Shown here: positions 32,964 to 41,997 of the stretch, piece after piece
Numbering within the stretch: the stretch's first letter is position 1
Layout: every line of letters starts with the position of its first letter
DNA from: an uncultured Poribacteria bacterium
GTDB taxonomy: Bacteria; Poribacteria; WGA-4E; WGA-3G
DNA: 64,000 bases
Reading direction: 5' to 3'
Assembly: GCA_951812525.1 (NCBI GenBank)
Contig: OX638316.1
Span: forward strand, 4,458,506 to 4,522,505
Position numbers and translations under genes: made by a program
Notes under the pieces: model-generated
The model's input: the letters and a program-made list of their open reading frames with translations, nothing else
Told to the model about the DNA's origin: nothing
Databases searched by the model: none

Positions 32964-33770
32964 ATGAAATTAGGTTTATGCACCATTGCTTTCCAAGAAA
33001 AACCGTTGGAAGAGGTTATTGATATCGCTGCGGATTACGGATTTGAAGGCATCGAACTTTGGGGAAAACCCCCGCACCTACCAACGGAATACGACGAAGC
33101 TTATGTCAAAAACATTAAAGACATGGCACAGCGCAAGGGATTAACGATCTCGGCGTTCGGTTCGTATGTGGATCCGCTGATGGATCTCCACCAGAAACAT
33201 TTCGAGGAAGCCCTTAAAATCGCCCAAGCATTGGGAACCGATCTTGTAAGAATCTGGTCTGGCGGTGGTGCTTCAAAATCGATAGCTCCGACGGATAGAC
33301 GCTTAATTCTTTTCCGACTTGTGAGCATATCACAATGGGCAAATTTCCGCAATATTCGGCTCGGTATGGAAATGCATAACAATAATTTCACCGATAGTGT
33401 TGCGACGATTTTGGAGACAATCGAAGGGATTAGCCTACCCTCCCTAAAAACGTATTACCAACCACTTGCCCGATCAGATGCTGATGAACCGCATACTGCC
33501 GCTGAAAAACTCTCCGAACACATTGTAAATGTTCACGCGCAAAACTTTGATGAAGCCGGAAAATCGTGTCCTATTGCAGACGGCGTTGTGGATTATGCCC
33601 GAATTGTTGAGATTTTGAATGCCGCTGGATACAATGGATATTTAGAGGTAGAGTTCGTCCATGGCGATAACAAATTGGAGGCACTACAGCGCGACCGGGA
33701 CTATCTTGCGAGTTTGATTAATGCGGTAGATGGAGATACGCTGAAAGATTTAGACATCGCACCGGTATGA
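32964..33770 (+). CDS. Sugar phosphate isomerase/epimerase (xylose-isomerase-like TIM barrel)
   Basis: A 268-residue AP-endonuclease-2/IolE-type barrel. It begins MKLGLCTIAFQEKPLEEVIDIAADYGFEGIELWG, the usual first two strands. Metal-site candidates are Glu in LGMEMHNNN, His in IVNVHAQNF and Glu in YLEVEFVHGD, where the last Glu is the conserved C-terminal ligand. An AGGGGA precedes the ATG. It opens a plus-strand gene series with its own promoter. Probably acts in inositol or sugar-acid metabolism; substrate unknown. Confidence 0.87.
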   Translation: MKLGLCTIAFQEKPLEEVIDIAADYGFEGIELWGKPPHLPTEYDEAYVKNIKDMAQRKGLTISAFGSYVDPLMDLHQKHFEEALKIAQALGTDLVRIWSGGGASKSIAPTDRRLILFRLVSISQWANFRNIRLGMEMHNNNFTDSVATILETIEGISLPSLKTYYQPLARSDADEPHTAAEKLSEHIVNVHAQNFDEAGKSCPIADGVVDYARIVEILNAAGYNGYLEVEFVHGDNKLEALQRDRDYLASLINAVDGDTLKDLDIAPV

Positions 33771-33825
33771 AATAGGCATAAACATATCAGAAAAAGCGTC
33801 TCCTATATCCCACTTGGAAAACACC

Positions 33826-34443
33826 ATGCGCCTAGAAATAGGTATCATTAGATTGGTGGAGGAAGTGATTGGAATACCCGCAGAACGCCGTGCCCAATTT
33901 GACTGGCTCCGTAATAAACCGCGTCGTGAAGATTTTGGTGAACATTACGATACGGTGATTGCCCTCTACACTGCGTTAGAAGGAGATTGGGAAGGTACAA
34001 GAGCGAAAGCCGATGGGTATCTGACCCCGGATGCTTATTTTCCGGAGCCTTATCACTTCATTTTTGAGTTCGATGAACTGCAGCATTTCACGGAGTTTCG
34101 GGAGCGAACATTGCAGTTTTACCCATCAAATATTGAGGTAGGTTATTCCGCGGAGGTATACCGCCAGTTTTGCCAGCAATACCACACTGCAGCACTCGCA
34201 AAAGGACCGGATCGATTTCGCAGACGGACTGCAGACTTCCCCTATACAAACGGACGCGCGGCGCAAAGGGCTTTTTTTGATACGTTTCGAGATTGGCTAC
34301 CGCCGTTGCACGGGCTCAACCCAACAGTGCGGTTAGCGGAATTCGAGGTTGCACCTATTCTCAATGGAGAACTAACAGACATCGCAGCGAAGGCCTATAT
34401 GGAACGCTTACTTCACCAACGATTACAAAATGTCATGGATTAA
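33826..34443 (+). CDS. Hypothetical protein with D-E-L-Q-H motif
   Basis: A 205-residue soluble protein not assigned to a named family. Notable segments are PYHFIFEFDELQHFTEFRERT and NGRAAQRAFFDTFRDWLPPLHG. A charged Glu/Asp-Glu-x-Gln-His cluster at the end of a hydrophobic strand followed by an Arg/Gln-rich helix is reminiscent of nuclease active sites, but this is a weak inference. The start is the ATG at 33826; a TTG at 33814 would add four residues. It follows the isomerase by 55 bases and precedes the PLP enzyme by 32, on one strand. Confidence 0.65.
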   Translation: MRLEIGIIRLVEEVIGIPAERRAQFDWLRNKPRREDFGEHYDTVIALYTALEGDWEGTRAKADGYLTPDAYFPEPYHFIFEFDELQHFTEFRERTLQFYPSNIEVGYSAEVYRQFCQQYHTAALAKGPDRFRRRTADFPYTNGRAAQRAFFDTFRDWLPPLHGLNPTVRLAEFEVAPILNGELTDIAAKAYMERLLHQRLQNVMD

Positions 34444-34475
34444 GAAAAACACAAAAGGTAAGGTAATAACGCTAC

Positions 34476-35405
34476 ATGAGCCAGCGAAAGCCTGAAAAGG
34501 TGAATCTTTCAGAATATCCACTGCTCCAAATAATAGGACAGTCCCCGCTCGCGAAAATAGATCTCTTTGTCGATGAGCTGCCGAACGTGGAGATCTACGC
34601 AAAAATAGAAACCTATAACCCAGGCGGCTCGATTAAAGACCGTCCCGTTTTGCGAATGCTGACAGAGGCGATTGCGTCTGGAGAATTGACACGAGAGAAA
34701 GTCATCCTCGACTCAAGTTCGGGTAATGCGGGGATCGCTTACGCAATGATAGGCGCGACACTCGGCTATAAAGTTGAACTGGTCATTCCAAATAACGCCA
34801 GTGAAGAGCGGAAAAAGCGTATTCAGTCACACGGTGCAAGAATTATCTATACCGACGCTATCCTTGGCTACGATGAGGCGTTGCGAGAGGTTGATCGACG
34901 CTACAAAGCGCATCCAGAAAAATATTTTTTCAAATCACAATACGAAAATGAAAATAACTGGAGAGCACATTACGACACCACAGGTGTTGAAATTTGGAAC
35001 CAGACGGGTGGTAAAGTTACGCACTTTGTTGCCGGTGTTGGAACAGGTGGGACTATCACTGGGGTCGGCAAGCGGTTAAAAAACTATAATCCAGATATCC
35101 AGGTCTGCTCGATAGTGCCTGAGGCGTTTCCGGGTATTGAAGGACTCAAACCACTGGGACATCCGGACGACATCGTACCAGAAATCTTGGATGAATCCGT
35201 AATTGATTGTCGCATCCCGGCTACGATTGAAAATGCACATGAAATGTGTAGTCGACTTGCTCGCCGCGGTTGGTTTGTCGGACAATCTTCGGGTGGTTAT
35301 CTTTACGGTGCGTACAAGGTCGCCCAACAGATTCAGGAAGGCATTATCGTCACTGTCTTTAATGACCTCGGTGAGCGTTACTTTAGTACACGATTATGGG
35401 ATTAG
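34476..35405 (+). CDS. PLP-dependent cysteine synthase family protein
   Basis: Fold-type II PLP enzyme of 309 residues, close to cysteine synthase/cystathionine beta-synthase. The PLP lysine is Lys54 in NPGGSIKDRP, the substrate loop is SSSGNAGI and the phosphate-binding loop VGTGGTITGVG. The C-terminal signature is FNDLGERYFSTRLWD. Expected to join O-acetyl- or O-phosphoserine (or a related acceptor) with sulfide; the exact reaction cannot be assigned. It lies 13 bases upstream of the DUF1015 gene. Confidence 0.92.
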   Translation: MSQRKPEKVNLSEYPLLQIIGQSPLAKIDLFVDELPNVEIYAKIETYNPGGSIKDRPVLRMLTEAIASGELTREKVILDSSSGNAGIAYAMIGATLGYKVELVIPNNASEERKKRIQSHGARIIYTDAILGYDEALREVDRRYKAHPEKYFFKSQYENENNWRAHYDTTGVEIWNQTGGKVTHFVAGVGTGGTITGVGKRLKNYNPDIQVCSIVPEAFPGIEGLKPLGHPDDIVPEILDESVIDCRIPATIENAHEMCSRLARRGWFVGQSSGGYLYGAYKVAQQIQEGIIVTVFNDLGERYFSTRLWD

Positions 35406-35418
35406 CCCAAGGAGTTTT

Positions 35419-36681
35419 ATGGAAACAACAGTTATTCCGTTTCGCGGTTTACGCTATAATGCGACGAAGGTAGGGGGGATCGAGAATGTCATCGCACCGC
35501 CGTATGATGTCATCAAAACCGAAGAACGACTTGCCTTAGAGTCGCGCCATCCAGCCAATATTATCCGATTAATTTTAAGCCAACCTTGCGACGACGACCC
35601 TGCGGATGCGAACCAGTACACGCGAGCCGCTGCACTGATGAACCAGTGGATTTCAAACGATACTTTCACACGAGATACAACTCCATGTTATTACATCTAC
35701 GACCAATCGTTTACCGCTCCAGACGGAAAAAACTATACACGCCGTGCTTTGATTGCTCTTGTCAAACTTGAACCTTTTGAAAACAAAGTCATCCTACCAC
35801 ACGAAAAGACCCACGCTGGTCCTAAAGCAGACCGCCTCAATCTCATGCGTGAATGCCACGCGAACCTCAGCCCTATCTTTCTTCTTTATGCTGATCCGGC
35901 AGGCGACATCGAACAGATAATGCAAGGTTTCACTGACGCGCATACGCCCGAAGTTGACTGCGCGGAAACCTTTGGGAGCACACATCAATTGTGGTGCCTA
36001 GATGACGCAGCGCGCAATCGTGAGATCCAAGCCCTTTTCGCATCAAAACCGCTTCTCATTGCTGATGGACATCACCGCTATGAAACAGCACTGGCTTTCC
36101 AAGAAGAAATGGCTGAGAAAATGTCGAATGCGAAAGCGGCAGGCTACGACTATATGATGATGAACCTTGTGAGGATGGAATCACCGGGTTTAGCGGTTTT
36201 AGCGATTCACCGACTCTTGCAAAATCTCAGTGCGGATAGCATTGCGCACGCTGTCTCCAAGCTGCCAGAGGCGTTTGAGGTGCACGAAATCGACACACAA
36301 GCGAATCTTATGGCGAAACTAGATACGTTGAAAGGGCAGTCTCGTGCGATTGGTATGTATACAGCAGATGATCGTTATCGGCTATTAATACCACATTCGA
36401 CTACCGTCGGACATCTGGATGTAACGCTCGTTCAAGAGACGGTTATCAAAGAACTGTTTCAGGTTGAGACGATGGCAGAACATATTAGCTACACGGCTTA
36501 TGCGGACGATGCCGTTGCGCATGTGAAAGGTGGTTCTGACCGCGCTGCGATTCTTATGAATCCTACACCGGTTGAACAGGTATTGGATGTGGCGATGGCG
36601 GGTTTGACGATGCCACAGAAGTCCACTTATTTCTACCCAAAAATGGCAACCGGGTTCGTTTTAAACTTGTTGAACCGATAA
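35419..36681 (+). CDS. DUF1015 family protein
   Basis: A 420-residue protein of uncharacterised function, conserved in many bacteria and archaea. Recognised by IPFRGLRYN near the start, IAPPYDVI, the LPHEKTHAGPKADRL block, and LLIADGHHRYETAL. The ATG at 35419 has AAGGAG four bases upstream and directly precedes the conserved N-terminus; the frame itself is open back into the preceding gene. A role near serine or phosphoserine metabolism has been proposed for relatives, and the neighbour is a serine-type PLP enzyme, but this remains inference. Confidence 0.9.
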   Translation: METTVIPFRGLRYNATKVGGIENVIAPPYDVIKTEERLALESRHPANIIRLILSQPCDDDPADANQYTRAAALMNQWISNDTFTRDTTPCYYIYDQSFTAPDGKNYTRRALIALVKLEPFENKVILPHEKTHAGPKADRLNLMRECHANLSPIFLLYADPAGDIEQIMQGFTDAHTPEVDCAETFGSTHQLWCLDDAARNREIQALFASKPLLIADGHHRYETALAFQEEMAEKMSNAKAAGYDYMMMNLVRMESPGLAVLAIHRLLQNLSADSIAHAVSKLPEAFEVHEIDTQANLMAKLDTLKGQSRAIGMYTADDRYRLLIPHSTTVGHLDVTLVQETVIKELFQVETMAEHISYTAYADDAVAHVKGGSDRAAILMNPTPVEQVLDVAMAGLTMPQKSTYFYPKMATGFVLNLLNR

Positions 36682-36711
36682 CCTAAACGCGCTAACTCCT
36701 GGAGGCACACG

Positions 36712-37752
36712 ATGCATCATGAACAGGAAAGGGACACTTTAGCATTTTCGCACCAGTTATATGCTGATACACCCCGCCAACTTGCGTTTCAGGCAGCGAC
36801 TGTGGCTGAAGCAGAAGTGTGGCAGCGAGAACTTCGGGCAAAACTCATCGAACTGGTCGGTGGGTTTCCACAAGAGCCGTGCGATTTAGAACCTGAAGTT
36901 TTGGAAACGTACGAATTTCCCACCTATTTCCGCGAAACGGTTCAGTTTAAGAGTCGTCCACACATGAGTATCTTCGGCTATGTCCTTTCTCCGAAGCCTC
37001 TCAACGGTTCTGCTCCGAACCCGGCGATTCTTTGTCTGGCAGGACACGGTCGCGGTGTAGATGATATTGTTGGCATTGAAGAAGATGGCACGATGCGATC
37101 AGAATATGGTGGTTATCAGAACGATTTTGCACTCCAATGCGTCGCACATGGCTATAGTGTACTTGCCATTGAACAATTCGGGTTCGGGCATCGACGAGAC
37201 CCAGTGGCTCGCGAACGGGGTGGTGGTAACTCTTCGTGTCAACCGAGTTCGGGTGCTGCACTCTTACTGGGACAGACGATGGTAGGCTGGCGGGTTTACG
37301 ATGCTATGCGAGCCTTTGATTATTTGGAGACACGACCTGAGATTAACATAAATCGTCTGGGCGTGATGGGAATTTCCGGCGGCGGTACAACAACCTTTTT
37401 TACCGCCGCGATTGACACACGTGTTAAGGCGGCTGTTGTGAGTGGTTACTTCAACACATTTCGGGACAGCATCCTGAGTGTAAGCCATTGTATAGACAAC
37501 TACATACCGAATGTGCTACAATATGCAGAAATGTATGATATAGCGGGGTTAATCGCACCGCGTGCGCTGTTTGCCGAATCTGGCACGGAGGATACGATTT
37601 TTCCGATTGAAGCGACTCGCTTTGCAGTTAACGAGGCAAGAGCAATTTTCAAGTGCTTTGACGCCGATGACAAATTAGGACTTGAGGTGTTTGAAGCAGG
37701 TCACAGTTTCTACGGCGTTGGTGCATTTGAGTTTCTCAAAGAGGTCCTGTAA
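36712..37752 (+). CDS. Alpha/beta hydrolase (acetyl xylan esterase/dienelactone hydrolase-like)
   Basis: A 346-residue hydrolase without signal peptide. After an N-terminal helical region comes the fold core ILCLAGHGRGVDDIVG (oxyanion region), the nucleophile elbow MGISGGGTT (catalytic Ser), a probable Asp in ESGTEDTIFP and the His in EAGHSFYG. GGAGG lies six bases upstream of the ATG. It ends 13 bases before the CinA-type gene, so they are probably co-transcribed. Substrate unknown; glycan or xenobiotic esters are likely. Confidence 0.88.
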   Translation: MHHEQERDTLAFSHQLYADTPRQLAFQAATVAEAEVWQRELRAKLIELVGGFPQEPCDLEPEVLETYEFPTYFRETVQFKSRPHMSIFGYVLSPKPLNGSAPNPAILCLAGHGRGVDDIVGIEEDGTMRSEYGGYQNDFALQCVAHGYSVLAIEQFGFGHRRDPVARERGGGNSSCQPSSGAALLLGQTMVGWRVYDAMRAFDYLETRPEININRLGVMGISGGGTTTFFTAAIDTRVKAAVVSGYFNTFRDSILSVSHCIDNYIPNVLQYAEMYDIAGLIAPRALFAESGTEDTIFPIEATRFAVNEARAIFKCFDADDKLGLEVFEAGHSFYGVGAFEFLKEVL

Positions 37753-37765
37753 GAAGGAGGAGCGT

Positions 37766-38557
37766 GTGGCAATTGAGCTGTTTTCGATCGGTACAGAGTT
37801 AGTTCTTGGACAGATTCAGGACACCAATGCGCATTGGATTGCGCAACAAATTCTTCAGATTGGTGGTGAGTTACGGCGAGTCACGATGCTACGCGACATT
37901 CGCGAAGAGATGTCTGAGGCATTGAATTCTGCGGTAGAACGTGAAACGTCGCTGATTCTTACAACAGGAGGGCTCGGTCCGACCCCGGACGATATGACGG
38001 TCGAGGTTATCGCCTCACTGACCGGCACCAAACCTGTAGTGAGCGAAGAAACTGTCGCTGAATTTCGGAAACGTCGTGAGATGTCAGAAAACGACCCAAT
38101 CAGTGAAGCATTGATGAAGATGGCGATTGTGCCAGAAACCGCTGTTGTATTGCAGAACCCAGCAGGATGGGCACCGTGCATTAGCGTTGCCCACAAAGCG
38201 TCAACGTTCATGATGATGCCTGGTCCACCCCGCGAGATGAAGGCGGTCTTTGAAACACACATTCAACCGTTGATTGCTGAACGTTACCGTTCAGAGATTA
38301 TCACGGCGCGGGTTCACGTAAGTATGTTTGAAGCAGAAGTTTCACCGCTGATGCAGAAGGTAATGGAACGCCATCCAGATGTTTATCTGAAGGCTTATGT
38401 AGCCCTTCGTAAAGTAGACGGTGACACTATGCCTGTCGATCTAGTTTCAACAAGTACAGACGAAGCGGATGCTGGAACGCAGCTAGCACTTGCTACGGAT
38501 TATTTCCGTGAACTCGTTGTTGAAGCCGGAAAACGTTTTAGTATCGATGACGAATAA
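37766..38557 (+). CDS. CinA N-terminal (molybdopterin-binding-like) domain protein
   Basis: A 263-residue protein starting at GTG 37766 with AAGGAGG five bases upstream (MAIELFSIGTELVLGQIQDTN). It contains the MoCF-type fold with LTTGGLGPTPDDMTVEV and MMPGPPREM, as in the N-terminal half of CinA. The C-terminal nicotinamide-nucleotide deamidase domain of full CinA (about 410 residues) is absent. Such short forms may act as ADP-ribose or NAD-derivative pyrophosphatases, by analogy only. Confidence 0.88.
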   Translation: MAIELFSIGTELVLGQIQDTNAHWIAQQILQIGGELRRVTMLRDIREEMSEALNSAVERETSLILTTGGLGPTPDDMTVEVIASLTGTKPVVSEETVAEFRKRREMSENDPISEALMKMAIVPETAVVLQNPAGWAPCISVAHKASTFMMMPGPPREMKAVFETHIQPLIAERYRSEIITARVHVSMFEAEVSPLMQKVMERHPDVYLKAYVALRKVDGDTMPVDLVSTSTDEADAGTQLALATDYFRELVVEAGKRFSIDDE

Positions 38558-38561
38558 TAGG

Positions 38562-38567
38562 TATAAT
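38562..38567 (+). promoter_or_regulatory. Possible -10 element for infA
   Basis: TATAAT four bases after the cinA-like stop codon, with no good -35 at the usual distance. It lies 82 bases before the infA start codon. Weak evidence. Confidence 0.3.
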
Positions 38568-38649
38568 TTAAGAGTGTGCCGAGATGTAGATGTTTCGCTT
38601 TATGGCGTGACACGAGATATTGTAACTTACAAACAGGGAGATTTATATT

Positions 38650-39018
38650 GTGAATCGAAGACCCTCAGGAAATAAGCGAAAACCGCAAACGCGGTATACA
38701 AATCCGAAACGTCCGAAACCGAAGTCTAAATACAAGAAGCAACGCGATACCGATGTTGTTGCTGATACTGACGTTGCGGCTGAAGATGCAGAACAAGCCG
38801 CCCCTAAAAACGATAAAATAGAGGTGGAAGGTACTGTTATTGAACCTTTACCAAATGCAATGTTCCGTGTGGAGTTGGACAATAAGCACCAAATTCTTGC
38901 GCACATCTCGGGCAGGATGCGGAAGTTCTTTATCAAAATTTTGCCGGGCGATAAGGTAACTGTGGAGCTATCTCCGTACGATTTAACGCGCGGTCGGATA
39001 ACGTATCGGAAAAAGTAG
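38650..39018 (+). CDS. infA: Translation initiation factor IF-1 with long N-terminal extension
   Basis: The C-terminal 69 residues (about 54-122) are a normal IF-1 OB-fold: [37 protein letters not shown] and [13 protein letters not shown]. Normal IF-1 is about 72 residues; here 53 more precede it: a basic part rich in Lys/Arg/Pro ([16 protein letters not shown] onward) and an acidic part ([17 protein letters not shown]). Between the GTG at 38650 (GGGAG nine bases upstream) and the IF-1 core there is no in-frame ATG, GTG or TTG, so the extension must be translated if the protein is made. It binds the 30S A site during initiation. Confidence 0.9.
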   Translation: MNRRPSGNKRKPQTRYTNPKRPKPKSKYKKQRDTDVVADTDVAAEDAEQAAPKNDKIEVEGTVIEPLPNAMFRVELDNKHQILAHISGRMRKFFIKILPGDKVTVELSPYDLTRGRITYRKK

Positions 39019-39130
39019 ATTTCAGATAGACCTTTAAGGCGAGGTTATCTTTGCGTAGCGGTCATACTTCTTGATAGTGTGCCCGTTTACAATAGGAAAA
39101 TCCTTTTCTGCTGTCCTTTTAGATATTCTT

Positions 39131-39946
39131 ATGAAACCTGATGCCTTAGTCCATATCGATAATCTCGATGAAAAGCAGATAGCTCAGCTTCTGGACGCTA
39201 TCGAAGTGAAACAGGCAGAGGTAGAAGAACTCACAGTGGCAGTCGATACGCTGAAATCGGAAGTAGATCTGTTCCAGCGACGCTACAATGCTCATATTAG
39301 TGGTTACTACCTTGAACTTGATAAGGTTGAACTTGAGACGAAGGAGTACCGTCTTCGACTACAACTGCGTCGAGAGCAGGTAAGTGAGGAAGAGATAGAA
39401 GCGCGTGTGGAATCCTGTTTTAGGGCAAGCCGGGAGCGTATAGATGCCTACGAGGAAGTGGACGCATCAGAACCAGCACCCCCAGAAGACAAACCCACGA
39501 ACGCCAAACCGAAGCACTTGCAAAGCCTTTATCGAAAACTCGCCAAACGTTACCATCCAGATAAGGCTGCGGATGCCGAAGAACAACAACGACGAGAGCA
39601 GTTGATGCCGCTCATTAATCGGGCATATCATGAGCAAGATGTCCAAACCTTAGAGCGGTTAAACCTTGGTGAAACAGAGCCAGATGACATAAACAAAACA
39701 GCGATTGAAAAACGAGCGGCTTTACAGGTAGAACTTCGACAGCTCAACCGTGCGGCGAGTGAACTGCGTTTAGAGATAAACCGACTCAAGACTGGACGCA
39801 CCTATCAACTCAAACAACAGGTAGAGCAGGCTAAAGAAATCGGCAGGGATCTGATAACTGGACTTGCGAAAGACTTAGAGCGGAGAGTTAAAGCGAGCCG
39901 TTCTCATTTGGCGCGTCTAATTAATATGTGGCACCGAGCAGAATAA
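39131..39946 (+). CDS. Coiled-coil protein with internal J-domain
   Basis: A 271-residue protein; the start at 39131 (MKPDALVHIDNLDE) is the second in-frame ATG-type start and precedes the structured part. Residues about 20-110 are a Glu/Lys/Leu-rich coiled coil. A J-domain-like segment follows: LQSLYRKLAKRYHPDKAADAEEQQRR...INRAYHEQD with the HPD tripeptide that stimulates Hsp70. A second long coiled coil (about 190-271) closes it. Classic DnaJ has its J-domain at the N-terminus and a glycine-rich linker; neither holds here. Probably recruits DnaK to an unknown client. Confidence 0.8.
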   Translation: MKPDALVHIDNLDEKQIAQLLDAIEVKQAEVEELTVAVDTLKSEVDLFQRRYNAHISGYYLELDKVELETKEYRLRLQLRREQVSEEEIEARVESCFRASRERIDAYEEVDASEPAPPEDKPTNAKPKHLQSLYRKLAKRYHPDKAADAEEQQRREQLMPLINRAYHEQDVQTLERLNLGETEPDDINKTAIEKRAALQVELRQLNRAASELRLEINRLKTGRTYQLKQQVEQAKEIGRDLITGLAKDLERRVKASRSHLARLINMWHRAE

Positions 39947-39964
39947 GCGAGAAAGGAACTGATG

Positions 39965-40699
39965 ATGCAACTCAAAGACAAAGTCGCTATTATTACGGGT
40001 AGTGGACGCGGTATCGGTAGAGCGATCGCTATTGCCTACGCCGCTGAAGGTGCGCGGGTCGTCGTTGCAGCACGCAGCACGCACGAACTTGATGAAGTGG
40101 CTGCAGAGATAGCGGCGCAAAGCGGTGAAGTCCTTGGGGTGCCAACTGATATGCGAGTTCGGACAGACGTGGAAAACCTCATTCAGCAAACTGTAGATCG
40201 GTTTGGAAGGATAGATATTCTTGTTAACAATGCGGGTGTCAATCCGAGAGGTCTGTTTTTAGATTCCACAGATGAAGAATGGGAGCAGGGGTGGCAGATT
40301 AATGTGATGGGTGTTGTGTACTGTTGTCGTGCGGCGTTACCGATTATGCAGCAACAAGGAAGCGGAAATATTATCAATGTGGGTTCCGGTATGGGGCAAG
40401 TTGGGCATGCGAACCTTAGCGTCTATTGCGCCTCTAAAGCTGCACTCCACGGCTTAACACAAGCAATTGCTGAAGAGGTGTGGCAGGACGGCATCATCGC
40501 GAATGTGCTTATCCCCGGTCCAGTGAAAACCGAACTCTCAAAGTCTGCTTGGGAGAATGCGGGAACCTTCAGAGCGCAAAGCGATCCGTGGAAGGAACCG
40601 GAACAGGTTGTCGCTTCGGCACTGTTCCTTGCGTCACAACCGCCTGCCAGTGGTATGACGGGTCAGATTCTTAGCATCATGCGCCGGAATAGTCCGTGA
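39965..40699 (+). CDS. SDR-family oxidoreductase (FabG-like)
   Basis: A 244-residue classical SDR: ITGSGRGIGRAIA cofactor motif, VNNAGVNP, Ser in INVGSGMG, and YCASK active site. Arg residues after the second strand (AARSTHE) favour NADP. AAGGA precedes the paired ATGs; 39965 has the better spacing. The usual C-terminal VDGG motif is replaced by TGQILSIMRRNSP. It ends 19 bases from the convergent Gfo/Idh/MocA gene. Substrate unknown. Confidence 0.9.
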   Translation: MQLKDKVAIITGSGRGIGRAIAIAYAAEGARVVVAARSTHELDEVAAEIAAQSGEVLGVPTDMRVRTDVENLIQQTVDRFGRIDILVNNAGVNPRGLFLDSTDEEWEQGWQINVMGVVYCCRAALPIMQQQGSGNIINVGSGMGQVGHANLSVYCASKAALHGLTQAIAEEVWQDGIIANVLIPGPVKTELSKSAWENAGTFRAQSDPWKEPEQVVASALFLASQPPASGMTGQILSIMRRNSP

Positions 40700-40718
40700 T
40701 TTAAGGTATTATGTCTTT

Positions 40719-41771
40719 TTAGAGTGGAAATGTGACGCGCCGTCCCTCCTGCGCGGAAAGATATGCCCCTAAGATCATCTCCACGGAAACCCTTCCATCC
40801 TCTACCGTGACATCAGGTTCGGTATCGTTCTTTAGGCAGTCAATAAATGGACGCGGCACACCACCAATTCGCTCCCCGTGACCGTCTGGGATTGAAATCC
40901 CTAAATCCTTCCACGAGGGTTCATCTCGCGTATACAATTTAACTGCGATAGCATCTGCTGGACGTGGAATATTACACGATGGAGCATCGCCATAGTTCTG
41001 AATTACAACGCCTTCATCGCCGTAGATTTCTGTTGTATTTTCACCGGCGAGTGTCACGGAGGTGTTCAATAGGATCGCCATTTCGCCACCAGCGAACCGA
41101 TAGACAGCCAACCCTGTATCATCAGGGGCAACATCTGTCAAGATGTTATCGATTTCTGCGATAACGCTCGTCGGTTTACCGAGCATCCAGTGGATAAAAT
41201 CGGTTGCGTGGGAGGCATCGTCCATGAACATGCCCATGTTTTTCTCTGGATCGATGTGCCAGCGGCTGGGTCCTGTCACGAAGGCTTCGCTAAACAAGGC
41301 GTTGATACAGTGTCGGCGACGTAGCACACCGATTTTCCCTAAAATACCACTGTCAATAAGTTTTTTCATGGCGATGTTCGCTGGATCGCGCCGCATCTGA
41401 TAGCCCATCATAAACTTGACCCCGGTTTTTTCGACTACCGCTGCGATCCGATCGCAGTCTTCTAAGGTGAGTGCCATCGGTTTTTGGCAGAGGATCTGTT
41501 TCCCTTCCGATGCTGCTGCTTCTACCATCTCGGCGTGCCGATTTGTTTCACAGGTCACAATAACGGCGTGAATTTCTGGGTTGTTGACGAGATCTTCGAG
41601 ATGCGGCGTGTAACTCATGCCGTACTGTGTTGCTGCAGCCTCGCCACGCTCAGCGTTATCGTCCCAGCATGCGATGAGTTCAACATCGTCAAACGTCTGC
41701 ATTTGGTTGCAGTAGGCGTTGGCGTGTCCGTGTGCGAAACTAATTATGCCGATACCAATTTTTGTTTGCAT
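40719..41771 (-). CDS. Gfo/Idh/MocA-family oxidoreductase
   Basis: A 350-residue NAD(P)-dependent dehydrogenase fold. The Rossmann region reads IGIGIISFAHGHANAY, a variant of GxGxxG found in one subgroup. The catalytic motif C-Q-K-P-M-A (Lys97) is intact, and DDASHATDFIHWM carries the usual substrate-binding His pair. Unlike the homologue at 13310-14347 it keeps the lysine. A 41-residue frame lies 49 bases upstream on the same strand. Probably acts on sugars or inositols. Confidence 0.9.
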   Translation of the reverse strand: MQTKIGIGIISFAHGHANAYCNQMQTFDDVELIACWDDNAERGEAAATQYGMSYTPHLEDLVNNPEIHAVIVTCETNRHAEMVEAAASEGKQILCQKPMALTLEDCDRIAAVVEKTGVKFMMGYQMRRDPANIAMKKLIDSGILGKIGVLRRRHCINALFSEAFVTGPSRWHIDPEKNMGMFMDDASHATDFIHWMLGKPTSVIAEIDNILTDVAPDDTGLAVYRFAGGEMAILLNTSVTLAGENTTEIYGDEGVVIQNYGDAPSCNIPRPADAIAVKLYTRDEPSWKDLGISIPDGHGERIGGVPRPFIDCLKNDTEPDVTVEDGRVSVEMILGAYLSAQEGRRVTFPL

Positions 41772-41820
41772 ATATTAACTTATCCAATTCGTGAGGGTTT
41801 GTTGTGAATCAAGTTCGGGG

Positions 41821-41946
41821 TTATTTCTCTCGCTCTGCGATGATAGCGCGGCTAAATTCATTGTCCTCCGGTCGGACGCCGCTCTCAACCATACTTCTGC
41901 GAACTTCCTCAAGAGGTCTAAGCTCAAAATCAGGTGAGATCCCCAT
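41821..41946 (-). CDS. Possible 41-residue small protein
   Basis: ATG-started frame MGISPDFELRPLEEVRRSMVES... ending in AIIAEREK and stop. The charged, helix-prone composition looks like real protein rather than intergenic noise, but only an AAAAGA stands as a ribosome site and no family is recognised. It could be a small gene co-transcribed with the downstream oxidoreductase or the tail of a lost gene. Confidence 0.35.
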   Translation of the reverse strand: MGISPDFELRPLEEVRRSMVESGVRPEDNEFSRAIIAEREK

Positions 41947-41997
41947 TCTTTTATATACTCTCGACTTATGATATTAGGGTACCACAAAAATCGTCGA

